From the NCBI RefSeq assembly GCF_000801315.1, contig NZ_CP010056.1, positions 1 through 64,000 of the forward strand: DNA of 64,000 nucleotides, in the 5' to 3' direction. How positions within the stretch are numbered: position 1 is the stretch's first letter; every line of letters starts with the position of its first letter. Position numbers and translations under genes: made by a program. Below the pieces are notes generated by a model. The model did no database searches. It was not told the DNA's origin and saw only the letters and a list, made by a program, of their open reading frames with translations. Source of the stretch: Hymenobacter sp. DG25B. GTDB lineage: Bacteria > Bacteroidota > Bacteroidia > Cytophagales > Hymenobacteraceae. Shown here one piece after another: positions 35,115 through 44,230 of this stretch.

Positions 35115-36818
35115 CTACCAGAACTTGACGTAGAGGGCCATAATGATCAGCAGGGTGATAACAATCATGGCCAGCGTGCCCGGGCTTACCTTGAACAGGC
35201 GGGCATCTACCGGAATGGCCTTGGGGTTCGTACTAGGCCCGGCCAGGCTCATGCCCACCATCAGCACAAAGGTGAAGGCAAAGGAAAGGCCCATACAGAT
35301 GAGGAACGGAATTTCAAATTCGCCGTTGCCGTTGGGGAAGGCGGTGTAAAACCAGGTTTCATGGCCGAAAAGCAGCGGCGCAAACTTGCTGAAGAATACC
35401 GACAGCACGAAACCCGACAGGATACCGGCAATGCCCGCCTGCGCCGTGGTGCGCTTCCAGAACAGGCCCAGAATAAACACGGCCACAATACCTGGGGAGA
35501 TATAGCCCGTGTACTTCTGAATGTAGGTGAAGCCCCCTTCGCCCCCAATGCCCAGCAGGTCCTTCCAGGTCAGCAGAATGGCCATAAGCATGGCCGCGAA
35601 AACCGTCAGCCTACCCACCCACACCAGTTTCTTCTCATCCGACTCGGGGTGCAGGTAGCGCTTGTAGATGTCCAGGGTAAAAATGGTGGAAATGGAGTTG
35701 GCCTTGCCGGCCAGGGAGGCCACGATGGCCGCCGTCAGGGCCGCCAGCGACAGCCCTTTCAGACCATTGGGCAGGAACGTGAGGATGGCCGAGTAGGCGT
35801 TGTCGGCGTTGAAGGCGCCCGTCGAGCTCATTTCCGGCTGCAAAGAGCCATTCTTGTGCAGCACGTAAGCCGCAATACCGGGCAGCATCACAATCACCGG
35901 CATGAGCAGCTTCAGGAAACCGGCAAACAGGATACCGGTACGGGCCGTCTTCAGGTCGGCGCCCAGCGCGCGCTGGGTGATGTACTGGTTGCAGCCCCAG
36001 TAGTTCAGATTTACAATCCACTGGCCGGCGGCGTACATGGCAATGCCGGGCACCATCAGATACTTATTGATATCGACCTGGGGCGTGGTGGCGGTGGGCT
36101 TCTCAAAGACCATATGGAAGTGGTCCCCGGCATCATGCATCATGGCGTTGAAACCCGCCAGGGCATCGTGACCCAGCCCAAATTTCTCACTGACCAGCGT
36201 CAGGGCCAGGTAGGTAGTGGCCAGGCCCCCAATGATGAGCACCGTTACCTGAATGACATCGGTGTAGCCCACCACCTTCATCCCACCCAGGGTAATGATG
36301 AGGGCAAACACGGCCAGGGCCACCATAATCAGGTGGAAGCTTTCGCCCCCGCCAATCAGGTTGCTGATGGCCAGCGCCCCGAGGTAAAGAATGGAGGTCA
36401 GGTTGACCAGCACATACAGGAACAGCCAGAAAATACTCATGATCAGGCTCAGGGCCGCGTTGTAGCGCTGTTCCAGAAACTGGGGCATGGTGTAGATCTT
36501 CTGCTTGAGGTAAATGGGCATAAAGAACACGGCCACAATGATGAGCACAATGGCCGCTACCCACTCGTAGGCCGCTACCGCAATGCCCACCTGAAACCCG
36601 TTGCCGGACATGCCGATGAACTGCTCGGCCGAGATATTGGAGGCAATCATGGAGGCGCCAATAGCCCACCAGGTCAGGGAGCCTTCGGCCAGGAAGTAGT
36701 CCTTGGTGTCCATCTGCGCCTTCTGCTTGCGCTTGTAGACGTAGAAGCCGTAGGCGGATACGCCTATCAGGTAAAAGAGAAAAACCGCTAGGTCCAGCGT
36801 GTTAAAGGCATTTTTCAT
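35115..36818 (-). CDS. Sodium:solute symporter (SSS family, SGLT-like)
   Basis: A 567-residue transporter with about fourteen membrane helices that imports a sugar or similar solute with Na+. The N-terminal region has the expected pattern (FYLIGVSAYGFYVYKRK, YFLAEGSLTWWAIGASMIAS, ISAEQFIGMSG), and NLNYWGCNQYITQRALGA corresponds to the substrate-binding stretch. Length and similarity suggest the vertebrate-SGLT-like subgroup common in Bacteroidota. It is a single gene. A sugar substrate is an inference from the subgroup; the GH13 and GH2 enzymes nearby would supply sugars. Confidence 0.92.
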   Translation of the reverse strand: MKNAFNTLDLAVFLFYLIGVSAYGFYVYKRKQKAQMDTKDYFLAEGSLTWWAIGASMIASNISAEQFIGMSGNGFQVGIAVAAYEWVAAIVLIIVAVFFMPIYLKQKIYTMPQFLEQRYNAALSLIMSIFWLFLYVLVNLTSILYLGALAISNLIGGGESFHLIMVALAVFALIITLGGMKVVGYTDVIQVTVLIIGGLATTYLALTLVSEKFGLGHDALAGFNAMMHDAGDHFHMVFEKPTATTPQVDINKYLMVPGIAMYAAGQWIVNLNYWGCNQYITQRALGADLKTARTGILFAGFLKLLMPVIVMLPGIAAYVLHKNGSLQPEMSSTGAFNADNAYSAILTFLPNGLKGLSLAALTAAIVASLAGKANSISTIFTLDIYKRYLHPESDEKKLVWVGRLTVFAAMLMAILLTWKDLLGIGGEGGFTYIQKYTGYISPGIVAVFILGLFWKRTTAQAGIAGILSGFVLSVFFSKFAPLLFGHETWFYTAFPNGNGEFEIPFLICMGLSFAFTFVLMVGMSLAGPSTNPKAIPVDARLFKVSPGTLAMIVITLLIIMALYVKFW

Positions 36819-37231
36819 GCGAAGGGTGGGAAAGCGGAAAGTTTAGCGTGGGAGAAGGTGGCTGGAACGTAATTACCATCCTTCAGAAAGTGAAATAACA
36901 CGAAAGTAAACGCTCTTTTAGATTCTTCCCAGGGCAAGGCATTTCAATACTGCCATTACCACGGAAAAGTACTACGGTTTGCAGCAACGGGCACCGGATG
37001 GGCCCTTATGACCTTAGGAAACACTCCGGTTTTCACTGATTATTTCTGCCTTAAGACGACAGCTTGTAAGTAGAAATCAGTAACTGATTTCAGAAAACAC
37101 GGAAAATGACGGAGGTAAATAACCTAAAAGTACTATATCCTATATCGATTTTTAATTCCGTCGTAAGTAAGGATGCATTTAGCTGACTTGCTTTTATTAT
37201 CCTGTTCTATTCTATAAAAAAAGCCCCTGTT
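36819..37231. other. Intergenic region with a palindrome
   Basis: About 410 bases between the divergent symporter and the regulator relic. It includes the palindrome at 37073-37091 (separate entry). Nothing else is supported. Confidence 0.45.
37073..37091. promoter_or_regulatory. Palindrome GAAATCAGT-A-ACTGATTTC, candidate operator
   Basis: Perfect 9-bp inverted repeat with a single central base, between the symporter and the decayed regulator. Likely bound by a dimeric repressor, and could regulate the symporter (start at 36818). Confidence 0.4.
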
Positions 37232-37882
37232 ATGATCCGTATTATGCTGGTGGACGACCATGCCCTTATTCGGGATGCTATCCGGTCTTTGCTTGAAGGA
37301 GAAGTTAATTTTCAGCTGGTGGGAGAAGCCGCTAACGGGCAGCAGGCCCTTGACTTGCTGGCGGAAACCCCCACGAATATTGTGCTGATGGATGTAAATA
37401 TGCCCGTTATGGGTGGAGAGGAAGCCACCGAAATTATTTGCGCCAACTTTCCGAAAACCAAAGTGCTGATCCTGAGTATGCTGAACAATAAAGAGTTTGT
37501 TCGGCGGTTAATGGACGCCGGCGCATCGGGTTATATCCTGAAAAATGCCGGAAAGGCCGAAATTGTCTTGGCAATCCGGTTTATCATGACCGGTCATCCG
37601 TTTATGAGCTCGGAGTTGGGGTTAGGCCTTTTAGGGAGACAAACATGGGGGATATATGCGCCTGACACCATTAAAAGGTGAAAAGACTATTTCCGCTTTA
37701 GTTAAGGTTTTGAAGCTCATAGCCACGCCTAAAACTTCTGCCCAGTTTTCACCGGTAAGCGCACCATTGAAGCCCACGGCCCAAACCTAAAGGATTAAAC
37801 CCCGGTGAAGAACAAGGCTGCACTGCCCCATTTTGCCAATACTAAAGAGCTGTTGAGTAAGACTCATTGTATTGCTGGCTAA
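37232..37882 (+). pseudogene. Decayed NarL/FixJ-type response regulator
   Basis: The receiver domain (residues 1-149) is intact, with the phospho-acceptor Asp54 in LMDVNMPVMGG and the KNAGKAE region. It then stops at 37679-37681 instead of continuing into a LuxR helix-turn-helix. The remains of that domain are still readable downstream: VLKLIA(TPKTSAQ) at 37707-37745 and, in another frame, FTGKRTIEAHGPNL and VKNKAAL at 37748-37830, with stop codons and at least two frame changes. This is a true pseudogene, not a single error. A lone receiver could still be made, but without a DNA-binding output. Confidence 0.8.
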
Positions 37883-37906
37883 AGCCATTGTTAAAATGCC
37901 TGGGCC

Positions 37907-39316
37907 TTAAAACCTGGCCAGACGCTGACTAAAAAGTCCGCTTTTAAGCCGCACCGTGGCCTGATACAGGCCGGGCTGCAACGCAGGGCAGATTTCCACA
38001 CGGTTTATGCCCGGCTGCACCAGCTGCATCTGCTGCCACACCAATCTGCCACGCCCATCCGAGAGCGTCAGCTGGGCTACCTCGGCTCGGGCACTGGTAA
38101 TATCCAGCGTGAGCTGCTGCTTAAAGGGGTTTGGGTAAGCGCTTAGCCCCGGTGCGGCACCAGTAAACTGCACTGATACGGGCCCATAATACGTGGACTT
38201 ACCGGATGCATCTTCCTGGCGCAGCCGGTAGAAGTAAAGGCCCGCCCTGCCCACCGCTGCATCAGTAAACGAGTAGCTGGTAGCGCTATTACTGCTTTCC
38301 ATGGAACTGGCTATATACCCAATGCTCTGGAAGCGCTGGCCCGCGGGTGCTACTTCCACGCCAAAACCACGGTTATGCTCCTCCATGGCCGTAGACCAAC
38401 GCAACAAGGCGCCACTGCCCAGCCGCTGCGCCGTAAACGACGTAAGGGAAACCGGTAGCGGGTCGCTCTCCAAAGAAAAATAGTCCATCAGCTGCCCAGA
38501 GCGGGTAAAAAACTGCCCCGTGAGGGTATTATGCGAGGCGGTAAGTAACAGGGCGCCATAGTCGGCGGCGTATAAGAACTGCGTATTTATACTGGGTTTT
38601 GCCACGCGGGTAAGCTCGCTACCACCCACCCCATTCACAATGTAGGTCAGCCCATCTACCAGCAGGCGCTCATAATGGTGGTTGTGCCCCGCCAGGACCA
38701 GCGAAGCTCCCCACGCTTTAAACGGCCACTGCATCACGGTAATATTGCCGTACACCCCGGATGAGTAAGGCGCATGATGGAAATACACAATTTTCCAGGG
38801 CTTACTGGAATTTGCCAGGCCTGCCTGCAGCCACTGCGCCTGCTTAGAAGTATTGCTGATGCCATCCGGCTCCTCGGAGTTGCTATTCAGCACGAAGAAA
38901 TGCACGTTGCCCCGCACATAGTCATAATACCGCTCATTGCCGGGCAGACTAAAATAACTAAGGTAAGGCTGCCCGCTGCTGGTTAAAAAATCATGATTAC
39001 CCAGGCTGGGAAAAAATGCGTTGGCTTTGGTAGAAGAGGCTGCGCCAAAAGAGCCCGAATAAGGGTAGATGTAGCTATGATAGTATTGCCCGATATTCCG
39101 GTCAATGGTAGCCGCCTCACCGTATTCGTAGTTATTGTCGCCCATCGTAATGATGAAGTCAGGTTTCCAGCTTAGCACCAGAGCGGCTACATCCTGCTCG
39201 GGTATTCCGGCCTGTCCATAATCTCCGATAGCGGCAACCCGCTGCGCCGTTCCTTGCAGTGAATTCAGGCAGAAACCTATTGCCAGCCAAACACACCACA
39301 CCCATTCCCTACCCAT
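37907..39316 (-). CDS. Secreted metallophosphoesterase with T9SS sorting domain
   Basis: A 469-residue exported enzyme. After the signal peptide comes a calcineurin-like phosphatase domain resembling purple acid phosphatases, with motif blocks IGDYGQ, MGDNNYEYG, SLGNHDF, YFHHAPY and AGHNHHYER that hold the two metal ions. The C terminus is a Por/type IX sorting domain (AYPNPFKQQLTLDI onwards), so the product is exported through the type IX system and attached to the cell surface or released. The substrate is probably an extracellular phosphomonoester. The T9SS tail is a strong Bacteroidota marker. Confidence 0.93.
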   Translation of the reverse strand: MGREWVWCVWLAIGFCLNSLQGTAQRVAAIGDYGQAGIPEQDVAALVLSWKPDFIITMGDNNYEYGEAATIDRNIGQYYHSYIYPYSGSFGAASSTKANAFFPSLGNHDFLTSSGQPYLSYFSLPGNERYYDYVRGNVHFFVLNSNSEEPDGISNTSKQAQWLQAGLANSSKPWKIVYFHHAPYSSGVYGNITVMQWPFKAWGASLVLAGHNHHYERLLVDGLTYIVNGVGGSELTRVAKPSINTQFLYAADYGALLLTASHNTLTGQFFTRSGQLMDYFSLESDPLPVSLTSFTAQRLGSGALLRWSTAMEEHNRGFGVEVAPAGQRFQSIGYIASSMESSNSATSYSFTDAAVGRAGLYFYRLRQEDASGKSTYYGPVSVQFTGAAPGLSAYPNPFKQQLTLDITSARAEVAQLTLSDGRGRLVWQQMQLVQPGINRVEICPALQPGLYQATVRLKSGLFSQRLARF

Positions 39317-39708
39317 AGGCGCCAACATTTAATAAGCATTTCAATACTTAAATATAATAAATGATATTGTTATATATTTTGTTGTTATATTTCTATTATT
39401 TAACTAATGAATAAATTCTTGTGTTTTGGAAATTCCTAAAAGGCTATAGCTGGCAGGCGTAATACCGCTTTATCCATAAAATAAGTAACCACCTGGAGGC
39501 CCGGTATAAATGACATTTATTTTTTATATCGTTTTGAATATCAATTGAATCTAGGAGCGCTCCATTTCCTTGAAGCGAAGTCAGCAAGGCAGGAGCATCC
39601 TTTTTTCATGCTGAACTAATCAGGCAAGCATTACCTTAGACCAAAGCCCAACTGTGCTATTACACACACCGCAGGCCTTTCCTACTTATGCTGATAGCTC
39701 ATCCCTTC
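39317..39708. other. AT-rich intergenic region between divergent phosphatase and amylase genes
   Basis: About 390 bases, very AT-rich at 39340-39420, holding promoters for both divergent genes. No repeat or RNA was recognised. Confidence 0.4.
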
Positions 39709-41106
39709 ATGTTCAAATTGAATCTCGTGATTAAAAAAAGGCTGGCGCTCCTGCTGGCAGTTGGTATAATGGCGGCTTGCAAAGCCGATGTGCCCGCTAC
39801 GCCTGCCCCGGTTAACAATCCAACCACTACTACGCCACCTCAGTATGGCACACCATTCGCCGGCGTACCCGACCGGCAGGACGCCGTTATTTACCAGGTG
39901 AATATGCGCGCCTTTAGCCAAAGCGGCAATTTTGCGGGCGTTACGGCCCGGCTTGATTCCATTAAAGCGCTGGGGGCAAATGTAGTATACCTCATGCCTA
40001 TATATCCGATTGGTCAGGTAAAAGGCGTGAACTCGCCTTATGCCGTGAAAGATTACCAGGCCGTAAACAGTGAGTTTGGCACCCTGGACGACCTGCGTAC
40101 GTTAGTTGATGCCGCCCATGCCCGTGGTCTGAGCGTGATGCTGGACTGGGTTGCCAACCACACCAGCTGGGATAATGCCTGGATATCGGCGCACCCCGAC
40201 TGGTATCTGCAGAACACCAACGGCACCATCCTCAGCCCGCCCAACACCAACTATACCGATGTGGCCCAGCTCAGCTTCAACAGTGCACCTATGCGCCTGG
40301 AGATGATTTCGGCTATGAAATCCTGGGTATATACCGCCAACGTGGATGGCTTCCGGTTTGATTACGCCGATGCGCCGCCCGCCGAATTCTGGAAGCAGGC
40401 CGTGGATACACTGCGCCACATTAAAACCCACAAACTCCTCCTGCTTGCTGAGGGAACCCGCAGCTCCCACTTCACCAGCGGCTTTGACTACATTTTTGGG
40501 TTCAATTTTTATGGCGGCCTGTGGGATGTGTACCGCCGCGATGCACCCGCTACTACGTTTGATGCCCTGAATACGAAAGAATACCTGGGCGCGACGGGTA
40601 CGCAGCAAGTAGTGCGCTATACCACCAACCACGACGTAAATGGCTCCGATGGCACGCCCGTTACCTTATTTGGAGGAGATGCCGGGGCAATGTCCGCCTT
40701 TGTAATTGCCTCCTGTTATAAAGGCGTGCCCATGATTTACAACGGGCAGGAATCGGGGATGCGTACAGCCATTCCCTTTCCCTTCACCTCGGTAAAGGTT
40801 AGCTGGGATGTTCATCCGGAAGTGACGCAGGCGTACAAGCAGCTGCTCCGAGCCCGCGCCGGCAGTGCGGCCCTTCGGCACGGCACTCCCACCTCGTACA
40901 GCACCGCTGATGTTTGCGCTTTCACCAAAACGGAAGGTACTGAGCAGGCCTTTGTACTGGTAAATGTGCGCAATGAGCCTGTGGAATATACCGTTCCGGC
41001 TGCCCTGGCCAATTCCACCTGGACGAATGCTCTGCTGAATAAAACCGAAACCCTCGGCAGCAAAGTTGTCCTGCCAGCTTACGGCTATATGGTGCTTAAG
41101 AAGTAG
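39709..41106 (+). CDS. Glycoside hydrolase family 13 alpha-amylase-like lipoprotein
   Basis: A 465-residue enzyme acting on alpha-glucans. A lipoprotein signal (IMAAC lipobox) tethers it to a membrane facing outward. The GH13 barrel regions are present: VMLDWVANHTSW (region I), DGFRFDYADAP with the nucleophile Asp near residue 215, LLLAEGT with the acid/base Glu near 246, and TTNHDVNG with the third Asp near 307. A small C-terminal beta domain follows. It resembles alpha-amylase and alpha-glucosidase subfamilies and lacks starch-binding modules. It lies divergent from the phosphatase, with no Sus-like partner nearby. Confidence 0.92.
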   Translation: MFKLNLVIKKRLALLLAVGIMAACKADVPATPAPVNNPTTTTPPQYGTPFAGVPDRQDAVIYQVNMRAFSQSGNFAGVTARLDSIKALGANVVYLMPIYPIGQVKGVNSPYAVKDYQAVNSEFGTLDDLRTLVDAAHARGLSVMLDWVANHTSWDNAWISAHPDWYLQNTNGTILSPPNTNYTDVAQLSFNSAPMRLEMISAMKSWVYTANVDGFRFDYADAPPAEFWKQAVDTLRHIKTHKLLLLAEGTRSSHFTSGFDYIFGFNFYGGLWDVYRRDAPATTFDALNTKEYLGATGTQQVVRYTTNHDVNGSDGTPVTLFGGDAGAMSAFVIASCYKGVPMIYNGQESGMRTAIPFPFTSVKVSWDVHPEVTQAYKQLLRARAGSAALRHGTPTSYSTADVCAFTKTEGTEQAFVLVNVRNEPVEYTVPAALANSTWTNALLNKTETLGSKVVLPAYGYMVLKK

Positions 41107-41147
41107 GGTAGAGTACTCCATGGGATGTACAAATGCCTCTGGCCGTG

Positions 41148-41417
41148 TTAGACATTCCCAATTCTTCCGGGGCTAATGCGTCTTATGATTTGGGAAGTCA
41201 AACCCATGATAAGATACTTTGTGCGGCCCTTGCCTAAGGCCAGGTCATCATTCTCGGCTTTTTTGATTTCTATAATCATAAGTACCTGCATTCCGTTTTC
41301 CTCACCAGATTCTGGGTCAGGCTCCTCATCAGTTCCATCTAATAAAGAGCCTAATCTGCCCAGTGTAACAGGAAGCTTTATTTTCTCGATATTCCACTTA
41401 GGTTCGCAGGGCTCCAA
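41148..41417 (-). CDS. Possible gene fragment, unknown protein
   Basis: An open frame of 89 codons with sensible composition (IKLPVTLGRLGSLLDG, LMIIEIKKAENDDLALG) and lower GC than its neighbours. It lacks a credible start, since its first ATG lies in the end of the DHFR-like gene. It may be the 3' part of a gene lost by rearrangement, or a real short gene. No family is recognised. Confidence 0.3.
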   Translation of the reverse strand: MEPCEPKWNIEKIKLPVTLGRLGSLLDGTDEEPDPESGEENGMQVLMIIEIKKAENDDLALGKGRTKYLIMGLTSQIIRRISPGRIGNV

Positions 41418-41973
41418 CGGGCCGGTATGTGTTGATGAGCACGCCCGTGGACAACAACTGCGTGCTCACGAAAACCAGTTCGCGCGGGTCAGCCCGTTCC
41501 GAAAAGAAGCGCTTGCCCCGGCCCAGCAATACCGGGTAGACCAGTAGTACCACCTCCTCAACCAACCCTTGTTCGAGCAACAGGGAGGTCAGCGTGGAAC
41601 TGCCCCAGACAATCAGGTCCGGACCGTCTGGGGCCTTGAGGCCGCGAATACCCTCCATAATGTCCGCGCCTAAGTCCTGGACCGGGCCCCAAGTGAGGCT
41701 GTCCGGGTGGTGGGTCGCCACGTATTTCGTCGCCGCGTTCAGCGCGTTTGCCATCGGACTATTCCCGGCCTGGGGCCAGAAGCCGGCCCAGGTATCGTAG
41801 GTACGGCGGCCCAGCAGCAGATCGAAGGGGCTGCCCTGGGCCTCGACCACGGCCGCTAATCCTGCCGGCGTCCGATACGGTGCCGTCCAGTTGCCATGCG
41901 CGAAGCCTTCACCATCTTCGTGCTGAATCACGCCGTCCAGCGAGATGTGCGCCATTATTCGGATCTTCCTCAT
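41398..41973 (-). CDS. Dihydrofolate reductase / RibD C-terminal domain protein
   Basis: A 191-residue protein of the YyaP/RibD-like DHFR fold group. It begins RKIRIMAHISLDGVIQ, followed by LLGRRTYDTWAGFWP and, near the C terminus, LIVWGSSTLTSLLLEQGLVEEVVLLVYPVLLGRGKRFF. Such proteins bind NADPH and reduce unknown small molecules. The start at 41973 gives a complete first strand, whereas the longer upstream frame has no such pattern. It sits next to a VOC protein and an esterase; no pathway is evident. Confidence 0.88.
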   Translation of the reverse strand: MRKIRIMAHISLDGVIQHEDGEGFAHGNWTAPYRTPAGLAAVVEAQGSPFDLLLGRRTYDTWAGFWPQAGNSPMANALNAATKYVATHHPDSLTWGPVQDLGADIMEGIRGLKAPDGPDLIVWGSSTLTSLLLEQGLVEEVVLLVYPVLLGRGKRFFSERADPRELVFVSTQLLSTGVLINTYRPVGALRT

Positions 41974-42100
41974 CTCGTCAATTAGTTGTTTACTTTTGAT
42001 ACCCGATTTAAAAGAATGGATGCTCCGAAGGAGGAGCAACCGGGAGTAATCGGAGGGTAGTGGCGGCTGTTTGCCTTCATTTTTCAGCCATTGTCCGGCA

Positions 42101-42478
42101 CTACCTGGCCGACATTTGCTGCAGCGTCCACGTATTGCCATCGGGGTCCTGGAAGCCGGCGTACAGCATGCCGCCACCCAGGTCTTGAACGGCACCCATG
42201 GGCACGCCCCGGCCTGCCAGCTCTGCGCGGGCTTGCGTTAAATCCGCCACTATCAGGTGCAGGCCCCGCAGGGAGCCTGGCGCCATGGTCAGGCCGGCTA
42301 ATCCCTGGCTCAGCACAATGGAACAGGCGGAGCCCGGCGGGGTGAGTTGCACCACCCGCACTGCGGGGCGGGGCTGCACGTCGTGGTCGAGCACAAAACC
42401 AACCTGTTCAGCATAAAACGTTTTGGCGCGGTCGATGTCGCTGACCGGTAGGGGCACGAGCTCCAGTTTTAACTCCAT
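42101..42478 (-). CDS. VOC family protein (glyoxalase-like)
   Basis: A 125-residue, single-domain VOC protein with two beta-alpha-beta-beta-beta modules: LVPLPVSDIDRAKTFYAEQVGF in the first and LIVADLTQARAELAGRG...DPDGNTWTLQQ in the second. Such proteins bind a metal and act on varied small substrates or as resistance proteins. The start at 42478 is typical of the family. The gene lies between the DHFR-like gene and the esterase, all on the minus strand, possibly co-transcribed. The substrate is unknown. Confidence 0.87.
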   Translation of the reverse strand: MELKLELVPLPVSDIDRAKTFYAEQVGFVLDHDVQPRPAVRVVQLTPPGSACSIVLSQGLAGLTMAPGSLRGLHLIVADLTQARAELAGRGVPMGAVQDLGGGMLYAGFQDPDGNTWTLQQMSAR

Positions 42479-42587
42479 AAAACAAGCGCGAAAAGGAAGG
42501 GTGAAAAGTTCGATAGCCGTTGCACGGTAGCTTAAGCCGGTTAGCGCCAACAGCGGGCGGCGTAATGTAGGCGCACGCTGGCCCCGG

Positions 42588-43433
42588 TTATTGACCGGTG
42601 GGCTGCGGCCGGGGCTTGAAAACCAGGCGAAATGCCCGGAGCGCCGCCGGATGGTAAATAGTAGCGTGCGTTTCCTCCGGCATGGGTTGATAATACCAGG
42701 TGAGGCGGCTCTGCGGAACTTTTTGTAGCACGCCGGCGAGGCGAAGTGCCTCGGGTGCTTTATAACCGTCCCGGCTGAATGCCACGTACAGCGTTTTGGC
42801 CGGGTCGCTATAGGAGCTCAGCCGCTGAGCCGCCTGGTCTACCAGCTGGCCCTTGTTCCACCACACGCTGGGGTCAAATGCCACGTAAGTATCAAACAAA
42901 GCCGGCTCCAGCACCAGCGTTTCCATTACAAATAAGCCGGCCAGCGACTCCCCCACAATGCCCGTTTCGCCGGTGGTGCGGTAGCGCTGCCGGATCAGTG
43001 GCATAAGCTCCGTGCGCAGAAAGGTGCGGTAAGCCGCTGAGCCGCCAACTTTGGGCGCAATTTTGCGGTCCTCGGGGTCGGTGGTGGGGCCGGTAAGGTC
43101 GCGCCGGCGCTGGGTGTTTTCGATGCCCACCAGGATAAAGGGGCGCATGGTATTATTGCCGGTGAGCACCTGCACCAGGCCCGCTACATGCAGAAAATCT
43201 TCGCCCAGGCCGCCGTCGGGCATATACAGCACCGGCAGCCGGATTGCTGCCGAGTCAGCGTAAATGGGCGGCAGATACACGTTGATGCGGCGGGTTTCGC
43301 CGAGCGCCGCGGAGGTAATCGTGAAGGTTTGACCGATGGTCAGCGGGGAAGGCTGCTCCTGGGCCCGTGCCACGGGGCTTAAAGCAAGCCGGAGCAAAAA
43401 CAGGAAGAGAAAAAGCAGATGGATGGCTTTCAA
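42588..43433 (-). CDS. Secreted alpha/beta-hydrolase of the esterase D / ferric-enterobactin esterase type
   Basis: A 281-residue exported hydrolase with a signal peptide and an alpha/beta-hydrolase fold. The nucleophile elbow is GESLAG near residue 165, with VLYMPDGGLGEDF upstream and the likely catalytic His in the EETHATIYHPA segment. This type hydrolyses esters, e.g. of siderophores or drugs. It follows the LytTR regulator by 26 bases on the same strand, so it may be the third gene of that operon. Confidence 0.85.
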   Translation of the reverse strand: MKAIHLLFLFLFLLRLALSPVARAQEQPSPLTIGQTFTITSAALGETRRINVYLPPIYADSAAIRLPVLYMPDGGLGEDFLHVAGLVQVLTGNNTMRPFILVGIENTQRRRDLTGPTTDPEDRKIAPKVGGSAAYRTFLRTELMPLIRQRYRTTGETGIVGESLAGLFVMETLVLEPALFDTYVAFDPSVWWNKGQLVDQAAQRLSSYSDPAKTLYVAFSRDGYKAPEALRLAGVLQKVPQSRLTWYYQPMPEETHATIYHPAALRAFRLVFKPRPQPTGQ

Positions 43434-43459
43434 AATCAGTTGAAATAAAGGTTAAGCAA

Positions 43460-44230
43460 CTATCCTCGCACGCCAAGAAAGGCAGGCAGGTTGTTGCGGT
43501 AGTTGCGGGTCCATTTGAGCGTTTCGCCGTTGGCCATTTTCACTAGATATTCGCCATTAAAGTAGGTTTCCAGTTCGATGATGTGGTTCAGGCCCACGAT
43601 GCAGGAGCGGTTGATGCGAGTGAAATCCAGCGAGGCCAGCTGCGGCTCCAGCTGGGTCAGGCTCTGGTAAATGAGGTGGGTGTGGGTAGCTGTGTGTACG
43701 CTGATATAATTGCGGTCCGCCTCGAAATACAGAATATCGGCGGTTTTCACGAAGAACAGCCGGCGCTGCTCCTTCACCAGCAGGCGCTGCAGAAACGCGG
43801 GCGCGGGCGGGTCTACTTCCGTTAGCAAAGCCTGCAGCGCCTGGGTGGAGGCGGCGCTGATGCGCGCGGCCAGGTGCTGTTTCACGCGGTCCAGGGCCTG
43901 CTGAAAGCGCAGTCGGTCAAACGGCTTGAGCAGGTAGTCGGTGGCGCTGACTTCGAAGGCGCGCAGCGCGTACTGGTCAAACGCGGTGGTGAAGACCACA
44001 AAAGGCTGATGGTAGGGCCAGACTTCGCGCAGCACTTCGAAGCCGTCGAGCTCGGGCATCTGCACGTCTAAGAACACCAGATCGGGCCGCAGCTGCAGAA
44101 TCTGCAGCACCGCTTCGGTTCCGTTGGCAGCCTCGCCCACTACTTCAATAGCGGGTTCGTCCCGAAGAAAAGTGTGGATGATGCGGCGGGAAATCTGTTC
44201 GTCGTCCACAATCAGGGCGCGGTAGCTCAT
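43460..44230 (-). CDS. LytTR-family response regulator
   Basis: A 256-residue regulator with a receiver domain (phospho-acceptor Asp55 in LVFLDVQMPELDG, YLLKPFDRL for the conserved Lys) and a C-terminal LytTR DNA-binding domain (residues about 150-250, with YFEADRNYISVHT and LPAFLG). LytTR regulators control cell-surface, virulence or metabolic genes. The start overlaps the stop of the upstream kinase (ATGA), so the two are translated together. The esterase gene directly downstream is a plausible target. Confidence 0.93.
   Translation of the reverse strand: MSYRALIVDDEQISRRIIHTFLRDEPAIEVVGEAANGTEAVLQILQLRPDLVFLDVQMPELDGFEVLREVWPYHQPFVVFTTAFDQYALRAFEVSATDYLLKPFDRLRFQQALDRVKQHLAARISAASTQALQALLTEVDPPAPAFLQRLLVKEQRRLFFVKTADILYFEADRNYISVHTATHTHLIYQSLTQLEPQLASLDFTRINRSCIVGLNHIIELETYFNGEYLVKMANGETLKWTRNYRNNLPAFLGVRG

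Noticed and set aside
35361..36791. Plus-strand 476-codon frame opposite the symporter
   Set aside because: Antisense composition (Gln, His, Gly rich), while the minus-strand symporter is unmistakable.
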